From assembly GCF_016801865.2 (NCBI RefSeq), contig NC_068937.1, positions 110,712,664-110,776,663 of the forward strand: 64,000 nt of DNA. Reading direction: 5' to 3'. Of this stretch, positions 48,692-60,076 are shown in pieces. The notes below the pieces were generated by a model that worked only from the letters and a program-made list of their open reading frames with translations, ran no database searches and was not told the origin of the DNA. How positions within the stretch are numbered: position 1 is the first letter of the stretch; each line of letters starts with the position of its first letter. The stretch comes from Culex pipiens pallens. Lineage: Eukaryota; Arthropoda; Insecta; Diptera; Culicidae. A program made the position numbers and the translations under genes.

Positions 48692-49784
48692 AAGCCGCGC
48701 ATAAACCCAGCCTACTATTGCGCACTCAGCTGCAGCAAATCCGCGAACGCACGCGCTCGCTCATTCCATGAGAAAAAGAGCCCTGAAGAAGAGGTGGAGC
48801 TCCCGCTATGTACTCGCGAATCACCAATACCAACAGAAGCACCGATCATGAGCATCATGAGCAGCATGAATGTATTTTAAAGACGAAAGAAAGAAAGAGA
48901 GGGTACCAGCAAGCTTGCGCGTGTAGTCGCGGCTGAACAATGCTGCATCGCGCAATGAGCAAGTCACGCGCGCTCGCTCGCGCTCTTTCCGACTCTTTCG
49001 AGCCGACACGAGCTTTACGACTTAATTCAATGGTTTAAGTCTGCTTCAAGAGGTTTAAGTTAAAAAGAGGAAGAAGAGTGCGCTTAAAGCCTACTGTTTC
49101 GGGGGAAGCTGCAGCACGGGTGCCGGGAGCAGTTTATTGCTCTCTCGCCTACTGTGCTCACTTGCTAACTTCTGGGGTTGTCTCGCTCTTGCTACGGGCT
49201 CGGAACGGTGGTGTTGGTGCTCACACCAATGGTGAGTAAATTGTGGAACGCTGTGAAGAGTGAGTGCGCGTGCGAGATGCACTGCGCATTCGTGTGTGAA
49301 GAGCCGCGAGTGAGGAGCGGAGCGGCGTGTCGTTAAACGTTGAATATTAGAGTTAATTGAGATGTTTGCTCCCCGTCGATGTTTGCTTCTTTCCGTTGGC
49401 TTCGTGTTCTTGTTTTGGGTTGGATTTTCTTTACAAAAGGTGTGTTATGATGTGAGTCTGTACACGGTTTGGCGTTTGAAATGACTGATGTTGTCGGATG
49501 GCTTGAACTATTTTGGTTGATTTTAATGAGCCTCTAAAAGGGTATAATTTGAGCAGATTTGAAATCAAAACAAGCAGCGTTATTTAGACTGAATGTTGTG
49601 AGCAAAATGCTCTATTAATTAAAGAATAATTCGAAAATGTGTTCATTATTATCCATTTGCTCGGGGAATCGCATACACTTTGGTCAGTTAAAGAGTTTAT
49701 TTGTTCGATAAAATATTTTTTGACAGCGTTGCTGGATTCGGTGCAAAACAGATATTAAAGTTTAAAAATAATCTATTTTTAACA
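48692..49784. other. No gene seen; single-copy-looking DNA
   Basis: 48700-49400 is GC-moderate with CGCTCGC-type words and no recognisable product. Could be promoter-proximal or intronic DNA, unproven. Confidence 0.4.
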
Positions 49785-50105
49785 GTAATTTGCAAAAGCT
49801 ATGAAAAAAGTCAAACCAATCATGAATGTATATAGCACATTTTGAAGGGCTTCAAAAGACCTTTCGAATGCAACTAAGAGAGTTGAAATTGATGAAGTTT
49901 TACTGAAATGCGAGGAATTTTATGATTTTTTATGTTTTTTGGACCTCAAACTTCAAAGCCTGTTTTACGTCACTTCCCTTTGTCGTAGAGGGCTCATATT
50001 TGGCATGAGTTCATCTCATGTATAGACAAACAAACGCTGAAAGTTTCATCCAAATCGGATATGGCCTCTAGAACAAACCGAGCAATATTTACAAAAACTG
50101 TTCCT
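49785..50105 (+). repeat. Dispersed repeat family D, uninterrupted copy (empty SINE site)
   Basis: Matches 19540-20145 without the SINE. The sequence GCATGAGTTCATCTCATGTA at about 50013-50032 is the unfilled form of the SINE target at 19785-19795/20042-20052. Confidence 0.88.
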
Positions 50106-51180
50106 TAAAAGAATCATCAAAAATCGATTATAAAACACATTCCAGAGTTTTTTTTTAAAAGGTCCTATAAATAAAATTTTCAATTTTTGCTTTCTGGGTG
50201 TTTTTGAATACTCCTGACTCAAAGCTGTTTAAAAACACCCAAAAGCAAAATTTTAAAATTAGGTTTATAGGCCTCTAGACATTATTAACACGACTCCGGT
50301 GCCCCATATGACTTAACCATGTCAATTATTGTTTGCAGGATGACTTATTAGGATGTTGCCTTCAAGTTTTGTATCATTTCCGGAATTGTTCTGTAGAAAT
50401 GTTGATGTTTATATTGACCAAAAACCCAAAATATCTCCGGAAAAATTGGAACAAATTTTTCTCCTTCTGATAGTTAAAAATATGAACAAATCTGGATGTT
50501 ATGCAACCAAACGTTGTAAGATTTTTAAGAAAAATCGATACTTAATCCACCTTTAGGTGGTTGGTGACTTTCTCTCATTTATAGAGTAATTTCCCCACCA
50601 TCCCTCCCTCCCCAGATCGCAACACCTAAGAGGTCCTAATAAAAAAAAGTTTTGAACAAAAAATATCAAACTACCTACAGATTTTTTGTCAATAATATAC
50701 AGACACCGCCTTTTGAGAAAATGGCAAACCTCTTCTCTAAATTTGAGGTTATGTTGAAAATCACCCTTTTTTTGTAAATGAACTAAATGAAACTGTACAA
50801 TTAATGACTAAATGAAACTGTACAATTATCAATTGTCTCTTTAGTGAGGAAGGTAAAAATCTGTTGACTTGTAAAAACTGCTGACAAAAGTTTTTATTCT
50901 TCTATAAAGAATGCAAACTGTTTTGACTTGGGAATACTGCTGACAATAGTTGAATTTTCTTCAGCAGTTATCACTGGCAAAAAAAGTTTTCCCTTTTTAG
51001 AGATAGAAAAAAAATCAAGAAGTGTCAGTGTTTTTAAGTGTTTCAGTTTCAGTTCAGTTTTGAGTGTTTTCAATTAATGTGGAAAATTTAACATCATTTC
51101 TAGAGATTTTTTGAATAGGTTCTATAAACATATGAAAGACAATTGCTTATAGGACCTTTAAAAAAATAATCTTGACTTTG
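50106..51180. other. No gene seen
   Basis: AT-rich. A ~26-bp duplication of ACTAAATGAAACTGTACAAT lies at 50779-50825. A 67-codon frame at 50353-50556 has no recognisable family. Confidence 0.4.
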
Positions 51181-51184
51181 CCAA

Positions 51185-51385
51185 TTGATCATTATGCCAA
51201 ACGGCGTTATGCTAAATGGCATTATGCCAAATGGGAAACTTAATATATTTTTCAAGGTCCTAAATATTTCTGGGGAATGAGCCATTCAGGGGAAGGGGTC
51301 ATTCTGGGGAATGGACCAATCTGGGGAGTGGAATTCTGGGGAATGGGCTATTCTGGGGAATAGCATTATGGGGAATGGGATAGAA
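51185..51385. repeat. Two adjacent short minisatellites
   Basis: First (about 51190-51236), three units near 15-16 bp of the type CATTATGCCAAATGG. Then (about 51270-51380), units near 18-22 bp of the type ATTCTGGGGAATGGG. Both are degenerate. Confidence 0.8.
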
Positions 51386-52219
51386 TTATAAATTCCACAT
51401 CCACAAATTCAGAACACTTTTCTTCTAACTTGGGATCCCTCCAGAAGTGCATATTTTCAACAGATTAATGACTGCAAACCTTGAAAACTATGAAACTCAA
51501 GCTTGATTGAGCTTTTTTTTAATAGTTTGATTTTATTGCGAAATTAGGGCCGCTGGAAATATTTTTCAAAGTTTAAGTTAATTTTTTTTCAAGTTGCCTC
51601 AATTGTTTTATGGATATAGAGTTGCAATCACTTGAAAACAAATTAAAATGTAATTTCCTGCTTTTAAAAATAAAAATAAAATTGCACAACTTATTATTGA
51701 AACAACTGCACTGGAGACTGATTTTCATTAAAATGTTGAAATTATGGCTTGGTACTTAAAAAAATATTTTTTCATTTAGCTTTGCCGAATTGATACAAAC
51801 TGAACAGTAGCCAAAAATTCAAAAAGTAATAGATCAATTAAATTTATTTTAAATTTATTAAGAGGGACAAAAAAAAGTTAACAAAATTTATAAGTTCTGT
51901 TTGAATTCATACATTAGGATAACATTACAGTTCTAGAACTTTTAGCGTTGGCTGGTGAATTTTAGCAAGATGTAGTGATAATCAGGGGTTCTGATTTTCA
52001 TTGCAAAGATCAAAAATCACTCACTCGGTGCCGATTTAAGCGCACAACCAACCGTGAATTGCTGGGTCTACTCTGTTCATCAGCGACAATCACACATGAG
52101 TATACTCAGAGAGGAGCAAAGCTATCAAAATACCAGCGCGGTACTCGTTTGGCCTGCACTACCATAGTTGGTCTTAAATTTGAATTTGATGTTTTGTAAA
52201 CGATGTTTTTGATGAATTG
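51386..52219. other. No gene seen
   Basis: AT-rich DNA with chance frames only; 51960-52190 is more complex but unrecognised. Confidence 0.4.
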
Positions 52220-52399
52220 ATTTTATGCAGTCGAATCAATCCTTAAAACACAACCGATCGCGGACGATTTTGAGCGACTTAGAGGTACAAATCGCAATTG
52301 GTCTGACTGAGACGATCAGAGAGGCAGAGAGGGAGAGCAGAAAAGAGAGTTTATATAAGCGATTAGTGTGTTTTAAGAATTGATTCGATTGCATAAAAT
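52220..52399. mobile_element. Short inverted-repeat element with ~33-bp arms
   Basis: ATTTTATGCAGTCGAATCAA and, at the other end, TTGATTCGATTGCATAAAAT are inverted with one mismatch. The match continues through CCTTAAAACACA/TGTGTTTTAAG. About 180 bp. The interior is purine-rich. No target-site duplication was resolved. Confidence 0.7.
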
Positions 52400-52541
52400 A
52401 AATGTGAAGAAGTGGTATGGTGAAATCAGGACACCAATAATTCATTTTTTTTAATTCTTCTCAGCCCATTTTTAATTTCTACTTATGAAGTTTTTGAAAA
52501 TATTTGTATCTTTAAATGTGGCTTTTTCGACTGTGTTTATC

Positions 52542-52682
52542 AATTTGAGATGGATTTTCGGCTTGCAGTCGTTGAAAGCAGCTCAAACACTTATTTGTGT
52601 ACTTTATAAAGCACTTATAAAGTACACAAATAAGTGTTTGAGCTGCTTTCAACGACTGCAAGCCGAAAATCCATCTCAAATT
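52542..52682. repeat. Perfect 68-bp-arm inverted repeat with 5-nt loop
   Basis: Left arm 52542-52609 begins AATTTGAGATGGATTTTCGG and right arm 52615-52682 is its exact reverse complement. The loop is AGCAC. A direct repeat TTTGTATCTTTA lies outside at about 52503-52514 and 52681-52692. Transcribed, it would fold into an uninterrupted 68-bp duplex. It differs from the window's MITEs by lacking mismatches and a target-site duplication. Confidence 0.97.
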
Positions 52683-52692
52683 TGTATCTTTA

Positions 52693-53755
52693 TGAAATCA
52701 ACTAACTTTTTTAAGATTTGAAATCAAATCTTTCTTTTTAGAATTTTAATAGATCCAATGTCCAATGAAAAGTAAAGCCACCAATTTAACGAAACAACTA
52801 AAGACTGTAATCCACGCAGTTCATCTCCTTCTAACAAGCCAATTTTACAAACCAGATTTTTTGCCTGCTTCAGATTGTTTCATCTCTTAAAAGCGCACAA
52901 TTATGGTCCAACCCGACCCCAGGTTCAAGGGCGATTCATCTGCCAATTTCGCGACTTTTTTATGGTTTTCACAACGCGATAAACGAGCAAAAAAGAAAAA
53001 GAAAAGAGAAGCTTGCAAAAGGATTACAAACCCTTAACAACTCTCGCCGCACTAATCCTTGCAAATCCAATTTGAGTTTCCGCTTGCCGTTGTGGCCGTG
53101 GCTCTCTCGTTACGGGATCTGTTGACGAGCTCTGAAGCGCGCGCGCGTTGGTTTTATAAGAGACTTCAGGGCCAATTTCACTGGAAAAGTGACTTCAACG
53201 TGGTCACCAAGGCAAACGCTTATTTGTAAGCCGCTTATGTTGCTTGCGATTTTTTTTTTGCTTTTCTATAGAAGAAAAAAGTTTGCAAATGAATTGAATC
53301 GTTTCGGGATTAAGGAGTCACTTGAGACGACTTTAGGGAGCAGAAGGAAGCACCATCGAACAATGGCGTAAGGCGATGACTTCGACGAATCTTGGGCTCG
53401 TGTTGCTGCTTCGGTTGATTGATTTATGGACGAGTGTAATGGGATCAGGAGATGGATAATTTCAGCATCCTTTGAAGGAGATGGAAACATGTTGTTTCCA
53501 AATGTGGGAGGAGTTAGCAGATTAATATAATGAAGAAAATGGAGTGAATCTATTTTGTAGAAAAAAGAGTTTTCTTCGTTATAAAACTTATTTGAAACAC
53601 TTTTTTTCGATCATAAGATTTTAAATAAATTCATATTTTTTTTGCCTAAGTAAGAATAAAATCATTCACATTCTACAATAATAAAATAATGCTTGCAAAC
53701 CATAATTGCTATTTACAAGCCAGACCCTTGTTATGGAACATTTCTGTACCCCGCC
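52693..53755. other. No gene seen
   Basis: 52790-53520 is single-copy-looking. No credible gene. Confidence 0.4.
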
Positions 53756-54125
53756 ACCCGAGCAGACGGGAATAACGTGGGAATAACATTTTTTGATATT
53801 TGAAATAACATTTTATGTTAATTATAACATTTTGAGTTATTCTTCGAACAAATCTTTGTTATTCTTTTTTGTTATTTTTACAACTAATCCGATCATCCCA
53901 ATAACAGTTGAAGTTTTTTTTCCATAGCAAAAAATGTTATGCCCAAGTTGTTTTGGCATTCAACCAATATCAGACCAATTAACAAATTTTGTTATGATAA
54001 CATAAACTGTTATTAAACTCTTATGCAAAAATGGATTTTCCAAGAATATTCCATATTTTTATTTTTATTTTAACAGTATTTGTTATTGAAATGGCATGAA
54101 TTTTGTTATTACCGTCTGCCCGGGC
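53756..54125. mobile_element. AATAAC-rich MITE (CAGACGG ends)
   Basis: ACCCGAGCAGACGGGAATAAC-like left end and GTTATTACCGTCTGCCCGGG right end are inverted with two mismatches. AATAAC/GTTATT words repeat throughout the 370 bp. Non-coding. The target-site duplication was not resolved. Confidence 0.8.
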
Positions 54126-55726
54126 ACACGGAAAAAATGTTAAATCACTGTTACATTTCAATTACCGCGCGCGCAATGTTTGCCAAGCAAAGAGCCATCA
54201 TCCGACAATTTCTCCGAATTGGCGCTGGTTTTGTCCAAGTCACGGTCCCATATTGGAGCGGTTTCGGTAAATGTTTAGCATAAAGTGCAACATGAAATTT
54301 CCGCGCAGCTCGCCCCCAAACTTCGTCGAGCCCGAAAAAGTCGTGTTCGATAAATCATAAACAAAAGCTCGCGCGCGGGATTCGATAAGTACCTTTTGCT
54401 TTTGTAGGAAAGAAGGGGGCTGGTTGAGGAAATGTTTCAACAATAAAAATTTTCTTGTTTTTTACGGTTTTTAGCCTTTCTCGTTCGCCGTCCGTGGAAG
54501 CTGCTGCTTGGTTGGAATGATTTTAAGCAAATAGCCTCACTTGCAATGATGGTGGCACAGGCAAGTGGACGAAAGTTTTTGGTAATTCGTTCAATTGGTA
54601 TTCTATACAAAATCTTTGTCTTTAAGTCTTACCAATGGTTTCAATCCAAAATTTTCGTAAAGCCATGTGCAACGAAATTTTTAAGCGATAAAACGCTTAT
54701 ATCTTGAACTTATTCATGCATTCAGCGAAACTAACTTTCTCAGCTTTCTTAGAAAACTCCATTAAAGTATTTAAGGGTGCACAGCAACAAATGAAATTAG
54801 TTGCATCTTTATTCCAAAATAATAGTCAATTTTTGATGAAAATTACTTTGTAGACAGTACTTTGGCGGATGAATCAAAAATAATATCGATAGTCCCCTTA
54901 GTTTTGAAGATACTAGAATGTCTATAAAAATCTGTGTGCAAATATCAATCGGAATGTGATGTATCAACATTTTGTTTTAACACATTTCAGGCCGTTGCGT
55001 ATAGGCCATTTATGTAACCCCTCCCCCCTTCAAGCGTGGTCTGAAAAATCAGGGGGCAATTTTTTTTTTATTCGAACAATATTTTGAATTTTTATGAAAG
55101 TCCAAAGTACAGCACCGCAAAAAAATCACAAAAAATCATCAATACTTAGATATTTTGGGAACTTATGATTGCAAAACAACTGGACTGGTTAATAATGCAT
55201 TTAAGAACAAATTTAAACCATAGCTCGCAATTATTAAAATTTATTTTAGTTTTTAGATACTTTTTTGTGATTAATTTTACAACAATACAAAGTGAGTAAG
55301 ATTTTTTTTTTTTAATCAGAGATTTTAGCAAAATTTTAATTCCTGACATTGATAACTTGACCTGCTGAATTGGTGAGTTATTATCATTGAAACATTGGAT
55401 GCTTTTTGGATGACATCCATTACCACCCACGACTGCATTACGTTTTTTGTTTGCTTTTAAATGCATTATTACAATCCATAAAGCTTTGATTTGATTGTTT
55501 TTTTTTTAACAATGCTCAAAACATATGACATTGTTAATCAAAGATTCTCATAATTCTAAAATTTCAATAAACATCTAAATAAAGTTTAAGTTATTCAAGT
55601 TAGAGTTTCTATTTAATTTATGTTCAGTGATGTTCTTGGATCCCTTTGAACACTATTTACCACTTTTTCGGATCATCCAAGAGACCTTGCGTACCAAATT
55701 TTCTCTATTTTGGTTAATTTTCAGTA
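54126..55726. other. No gene seen
   Basis: 54130-54560 is single-copy-looking, the rest AT-rich. A lone half of a G-run element (GTATAGGCCATTTATGTAAC then a C run) lies at about 54997-55030. Confidence 0.4.
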
Positions 55727-55885
55727 AGGCGTCATCCATAAAGTATGTCACGCTCTAGGGGGGGAGGGGGGGTCTGAGCAAGTGTGACATTGCGTGTTAT
55801 AAGTATAGTAAAAGCGTGACAAAGGGGGGGAGAGGGGGTAAATTTTGGCTGATTTTAGCGTGACGTACTTTATGGATGAAGCCTA
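55727..55885. mobile_element. Palindromic G-run MITE (CCATAAAGTA family)
   Basis: AGGCGTCATCCATAAAGTA opens and TACTTTATGGATGAAGCCT closes a ~159-bp element with two G runs inside. This is the third family in the window with a TIR plus internal G-run plan. Confidence 0.88.
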
Positions 55886-55894
55886 ATGTCAATA

Positions 55895-56106
55895 ACGTCA
55901 TGATTCGAAATCCGGACACTAAGTAGCATTTCATTTTTGTTATAGCTGGCAAAAAATCATGTAATAAGTTGGAAATGTAGAAATATCATCAGGATGTAGT
56001 ATAAACAGTCAATTTCAAGAGAATTCATGCAAAATATGTCTTTTCTAACCATTTTCCTCAGAATTTTAAAATTAAAAAGACTTGTTGTGCTTCGAATCCC
56101 GGACAC
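55895..56106. mobile_element. MITE family E, truncated copy
   Basis: It starts ACGTCATGATTCGAAATCCG after TA (55893-55894), matches the first ~210 bp of 26697-27370, and stops after TTCGAATCCCGGACAC, the internal copy of the terminal motif. Confidence 0.85.
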
Positions 56107-56159
56107 TGCTATAGAGACTTTTAAAGCATGTTCATGAGATTCTCATGTTTTTTTTGGTT

Positions 56160-56436
56160 GTTAGTGACTTTAACAAAATCAAATCAAAATCAAAAAAAAT
56201 CAAATTATTCGCTCTACAGCATTGCCTTGGCGTTCTCGATTGCGAGATTCCTACTCGAAACTAGGTGTTCGAAGGCTTGATTGTTGAGGCAATTGCAAAC
56301 CTCTTTTTACACCTTAGCTTCCATCCACCCCGGGATTCGAACTGACGACCTTTGGATTGTTAGACCAACTGCCTACCAGCGACTCCACCGAGGCAGGACC
56401 CAGGGAGACGACTCCTACACCTGGACTGAGCTAACG
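56160..56436 (-). mobile_element. tRNA-derived SINE (Val-like head), minus strand
   Basis: On the minus strand GTCGCTGGTAGGCAGTTGG resembles an A-box region and CAGTTCGAATCCCGG a B box. The body runs towards 56160 with an A/T-rich TTTGATT tail. It is directly adjacent to a second SINE in the same orientation. Confidence 0.7.
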
Positions 56437-56439
56437 ACC

Positions 56440-56605
56440 TAACCTTTTTTTTAGGTTAGTCCGGGACCAACATTTACTTCCCTTCCGACGGAAGGCGTGA
56501 TCAGACAAATCTCGTCTCGAAAAATGCCACCGGGACCGTCTGGGATCGAACCCAGGCCGACTGGGTGAGAGGCAATCACGCTTACCCCTACACCACGGTC
56601 CCGGC
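56440..56605 (-). mobile_element. tRNA-derived SINE (Glu-like head), minus strand
   Basis: On the minus strand the head GCCGGGACCGTGGTGTAGGG has an anticodon arm with a CTCTCACC loop (Glu-like) and a B box GGGTTCGATCCC. The body has CATTTTTCGAGACGAGATTT, shared with the SINE split by the PAP-bearing insert at 32364, so they are one family. Confidence 0.82.
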
Positions 56606-56689
56606 TTAACAAATCTTTATTAAATATTGCAAAATATTGCATGATGAGAAGGGGTATTCCACAAAAAACGCGCTGTATGTTCACGGAAT

Positions 56690-57020
56690 GAGCATGAGCA
56701 TGAGCATGAGAGACCACCCATGGTTGCCCCTCCGTTGCTCAGCAGAACAGTTAAATCCTTTCAGCACTTTCCCTTATCAATAGCATGTATGAATGCGCTG
56801 AAAAGATAAAACAACATGATTGCTAAAACTAGATCAGTTGTGAATAGGTAACAGTCATTGGCCACCAACGGCGCCCGCCATGTCAGTTTGTAGATCTCGA
56901 TTTTAAGGGGCAGGAATGTTAGTTAGCACAGGTTGCTACTAGGGCAGCTGGTGCTTACACCCCACAAGTGCTAGGAATCTGAAAATTTGTTAGTAAGGTA
57001 GGGTATTTGGTCAGGATTCA
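56690..57020 (+). repeat. Dispersed repeat family B, diverged copy 3
   Basis: An ATGAGC hexamer run (56693-56712) is followed by TTGCCCCTCCGTTGCTCAGC, CCACCAACGGCGCCC and GGCAGGAATGTTAGTTAG in the same order as the other two copies. Confidence 0.55.
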
Positions 57021-57749
57021 CCAAAGAAGATGATGATGCGACCCAAAAATAAAGTGTTTGTTCAATGCGTTTATGTATTAATCTCCAAGTAAAAAAAAAT
57101 GTAACCATACTGTTATGTCTTGTTCTCTGGGTTATGTTCCCTCTGGGGCCCAACCACGGCGAAACCCGGTAAGACACCGCACAGACGGGACGGGGACCAT
57201 GCCGAAATGCACATTTTATGCGCGGTGCACATTTTCATAATAACCGCGCGCCGGCCGCGTCGTAACAGTCAGGCTCGCGGCGTTTGTGGAGGAGGAGCAG
57301 GCATGAGAGGCAGCTGTAAAAACAAATAGACTGCACTTTTGGCCAACGGCGGCGGCGGCCCAGGTTGATGGTCGTCTGGAAGCTCCGGGGGGGAGGGAAG
57401 GGAAAATCGGCAAAGGTATCGGGCCAGTTAATAAAGACATTACTCGATTTTAAAAAGCGCAGCAAAACGGTGGTGGTGCAGTGAGTGAAAGGAATGGTAA
57501 TGGCAAGAAAAAATGAAAAGTAATACACTAAACGCTTATTGTTTGTCGTTTTTTTGTAGCTTTTAGCAAGCCGTATTGCCCGAAGTCGGGCTTGTTCTTA
57601 CTCGTGCTGCTGAGGAGAAGTTTTACGATATTGCTGCTGATGGGTGTTGGGTCAGATGGGAGGAAAAGCCTCCTATAAGTTAGTTAAGTAAGGCATTTTT
57701 TAACTTAAAAGTATCATATATTTACAGATTTTTGTTAATCGGCGTAGTG
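57021..57749. other. No gene seen
   Basis: 57110-57520 is GC-rich and single-copy-looking. No product recognised. Confidence 0.4.
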
Positions 57750-58310
57750 CTTAAAAAATTGTCATTTTTGAAAAAAAGACTTTTCTTTGGCTTTATCTTT
57801 GGCCAAAGAAGCCATTTTGTGCCATTGGTTCACTTATACAAGGCTCCATACAATTTTGGCAGCTGTATATACAAAAATTATTACGTTAACATTCGAATAT
57901 TTGTATCTATTGAAGGAATTATATGATTTTTGAAAAAAAAAATATTATTTCAGTGTTTAATTTATAATCAAATTTGAAATCAATAAGTACTTTTAAATTT
58001 TTTATAGAGTGCACTGTTTTTAAGATATAAGCTTCTAAAGTTTAATTTTTAACTGAATAATTCATGATTGTCCATTCCCTAATTTTTTTTAAAGGTTGAG
58101 AAAATTCCCAATAAAATTGCCAAGAGTCATTGAAGATTGGACCTCTGGTTGCTGAAATACAGTGAATAAAAGAAAAAGATTCAAGAAAATTGAAGTTTTT
58201 AAAGTCTTATCCAAACAGCCTTTTATTTTCTTGTAATTATATCTCAGATACTAATGGTCCTATTTTCAATGTTAAAAAAATGAAACATTTGTGAAACTAC
58301 CAGATAATGT
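57750..58310 (+). repeat. Dispersed repeat family A, single-arm copy
   Basis: GCAGCTGTATATACAAAAAT, ATTGGACCTCTGGTTGCTGA and ACTAATGGTCCTATTTTCAA follow the arm order of the palindrome. Diverged, non-coding. Confidence 0.65.
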
Positions 58311-58689
58311 TTTTTGAGTTTGTATTAGCAATGCAGATTGTGTGAACTTTGAAAAAAGCAGAAAATTTATTTAAAATATTGTAAGTTTAACAATACTTTT
58401 CTCACCAAGTACCCAAAATCAAGTCGGCTTCAGAGAAGAAAAAAATGCTCTTACCATTTTGTATTATCTGTTCACATAACTACACCATTCAAATTTTTAC
58501 CTAGTGATAAAAGAAATTACCTCTCGTTTTGAATCTCCTTCAACTTCTTCAGATTGTTCACTCTCAAAGCAGCAAATTTCTACCAACAGCAGCATCTTTT
58601 CCCAGAATTCCGCGCACCAACACCGAGGCCAATAAAAATAAGGAAAATAATAATTTCTTGCAAAATCGTTCACTCCGGTCAGAAAAGAA

Positions 58690-60068
58690 CAGGGTTGCGA
58701 ATGAGCGAGCGCTCACGGAATGCGTGCTCGCTCCAGCTGGAGCGTGAGTTTTTATCAGGTAGCTCGTGCTCGCTCACGCTCACCGGAGCGTTTTGCGCTC
58801 ACGTGAGCTGGTGAGCCAATGTAGGTAGTTGTTTTTCCCTGTTGAAGCATCTGCCTGTTTGAAACGAAGTTTCTAGAACTATCTCAGCACAGGCAGCAAA
58901 AACAAACAAGAAAGTGGTCAACAGTAAGCAATAAAATGGATTTAGTCGGCGAACCGAAATATACGTTCTATTTAAATTCAGAATTAGCCAAGGGGCAGAA
59001 TGATTCACTCTTGAGTGTGCTAACAAAGAGATAACTCATTCTTAATGTAAAAAATCATTGACGTGAAGAGATGCACTGATATGTACAAAAAATTGTATTA
59101 ATTGACAAATGTTTATTTTAAGTTTTTAGAATCCGGAGTTTTGACTCAAGGCGGTTTTAAATACACCAAAATTTTTTTTGTTTTATTGGACATTTAAAAA
59201 AAAACAGCAGTAAGCTTTATAAAAGTTATAATCATCCCTCATATTCGGAACATTTTAGAAAATGTCCATATTCAAAAAATCATTTATTGAATCTGTAATT
59301 GAATATTTTCAGAGGCTTGGTAGCGGAAGTGTTAGATATAATTTACTTGACGGAAGAGGAGCCACCCTTTATGAGCTAAAACATAACAATGACAATTTAT
59401 ATTATTTCATTCAAATGGGTTATTTCAAACACTAGCAATTTGGAGGCTTTTTTGTAAAAAGAGAACTGTTTCAACAATTTTACCCTATTTTCTAGAATGA
59501 GAAAGAGAAAGATTAACTTTATAAAAATGATCAGCCGTTTCCAAGCACTGAACGATTTATTAAATGGAATGACTTTTGTTTAATGGTTTCTCATTCTGAT
59601 CCGTACGCTGGAATGGTAGCCAACAAACTGTTCAGGTACATAAAACAGTTTAATTTTATATTTTAATCAACCAAGCTTATAACATTGAATCGAACTTACC
59701 CCAGCATAAATCTTCTTGAATTATTTCATTGTTTTGTAAGTTTCTCTAAGTTTTACAGTCCTTTTTGTTCACGCGCTTCCCCCTTCCCTTGTTTCCACTG
59801 ACATGCTGCGCCTTAAGTATAAAATCTAACTAGGTTTGAAAAACAAAAAACTGTCTCAAAAAGTTAAACGATTCGCGATACTTCCAAAGTGAGCGCTCCG
59901 TGAGCGAAAAATGAGCGCGAGCGCGAGCGTGGGGCAAACGCGAGCTGAAAAAATCGGAGCAAACGTGAGCGCGGGCAAACGTGAGCTAGCTCGCGCAGCG
60001 CTCCTCCTCACGAATGAGCGAAAAGTGAGCGCTCACGAGCGCGTGAGCGCGTGAGGAACGCAACACTG
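58690..60068. mobile_element. 1.38-kb hAT-type element with GAGCGCTCACG subterminal repeats
   Basis: CAGGGTTGCG opens and, inverted, CGCAACACTG closes it. GAAAAGAA stands at 58682-58689 and 60069-60076 (perfect 8-bp duplication). Dozens of GAGCG/CGCTC words fill the first ~130 bp and last ~190 bp, while the interior (about 58830-59870) is AT-rich with a single possible remnant and no transposase. Confidence 0.93.
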
Positions 60069-60076
60069 GAAAAGAA

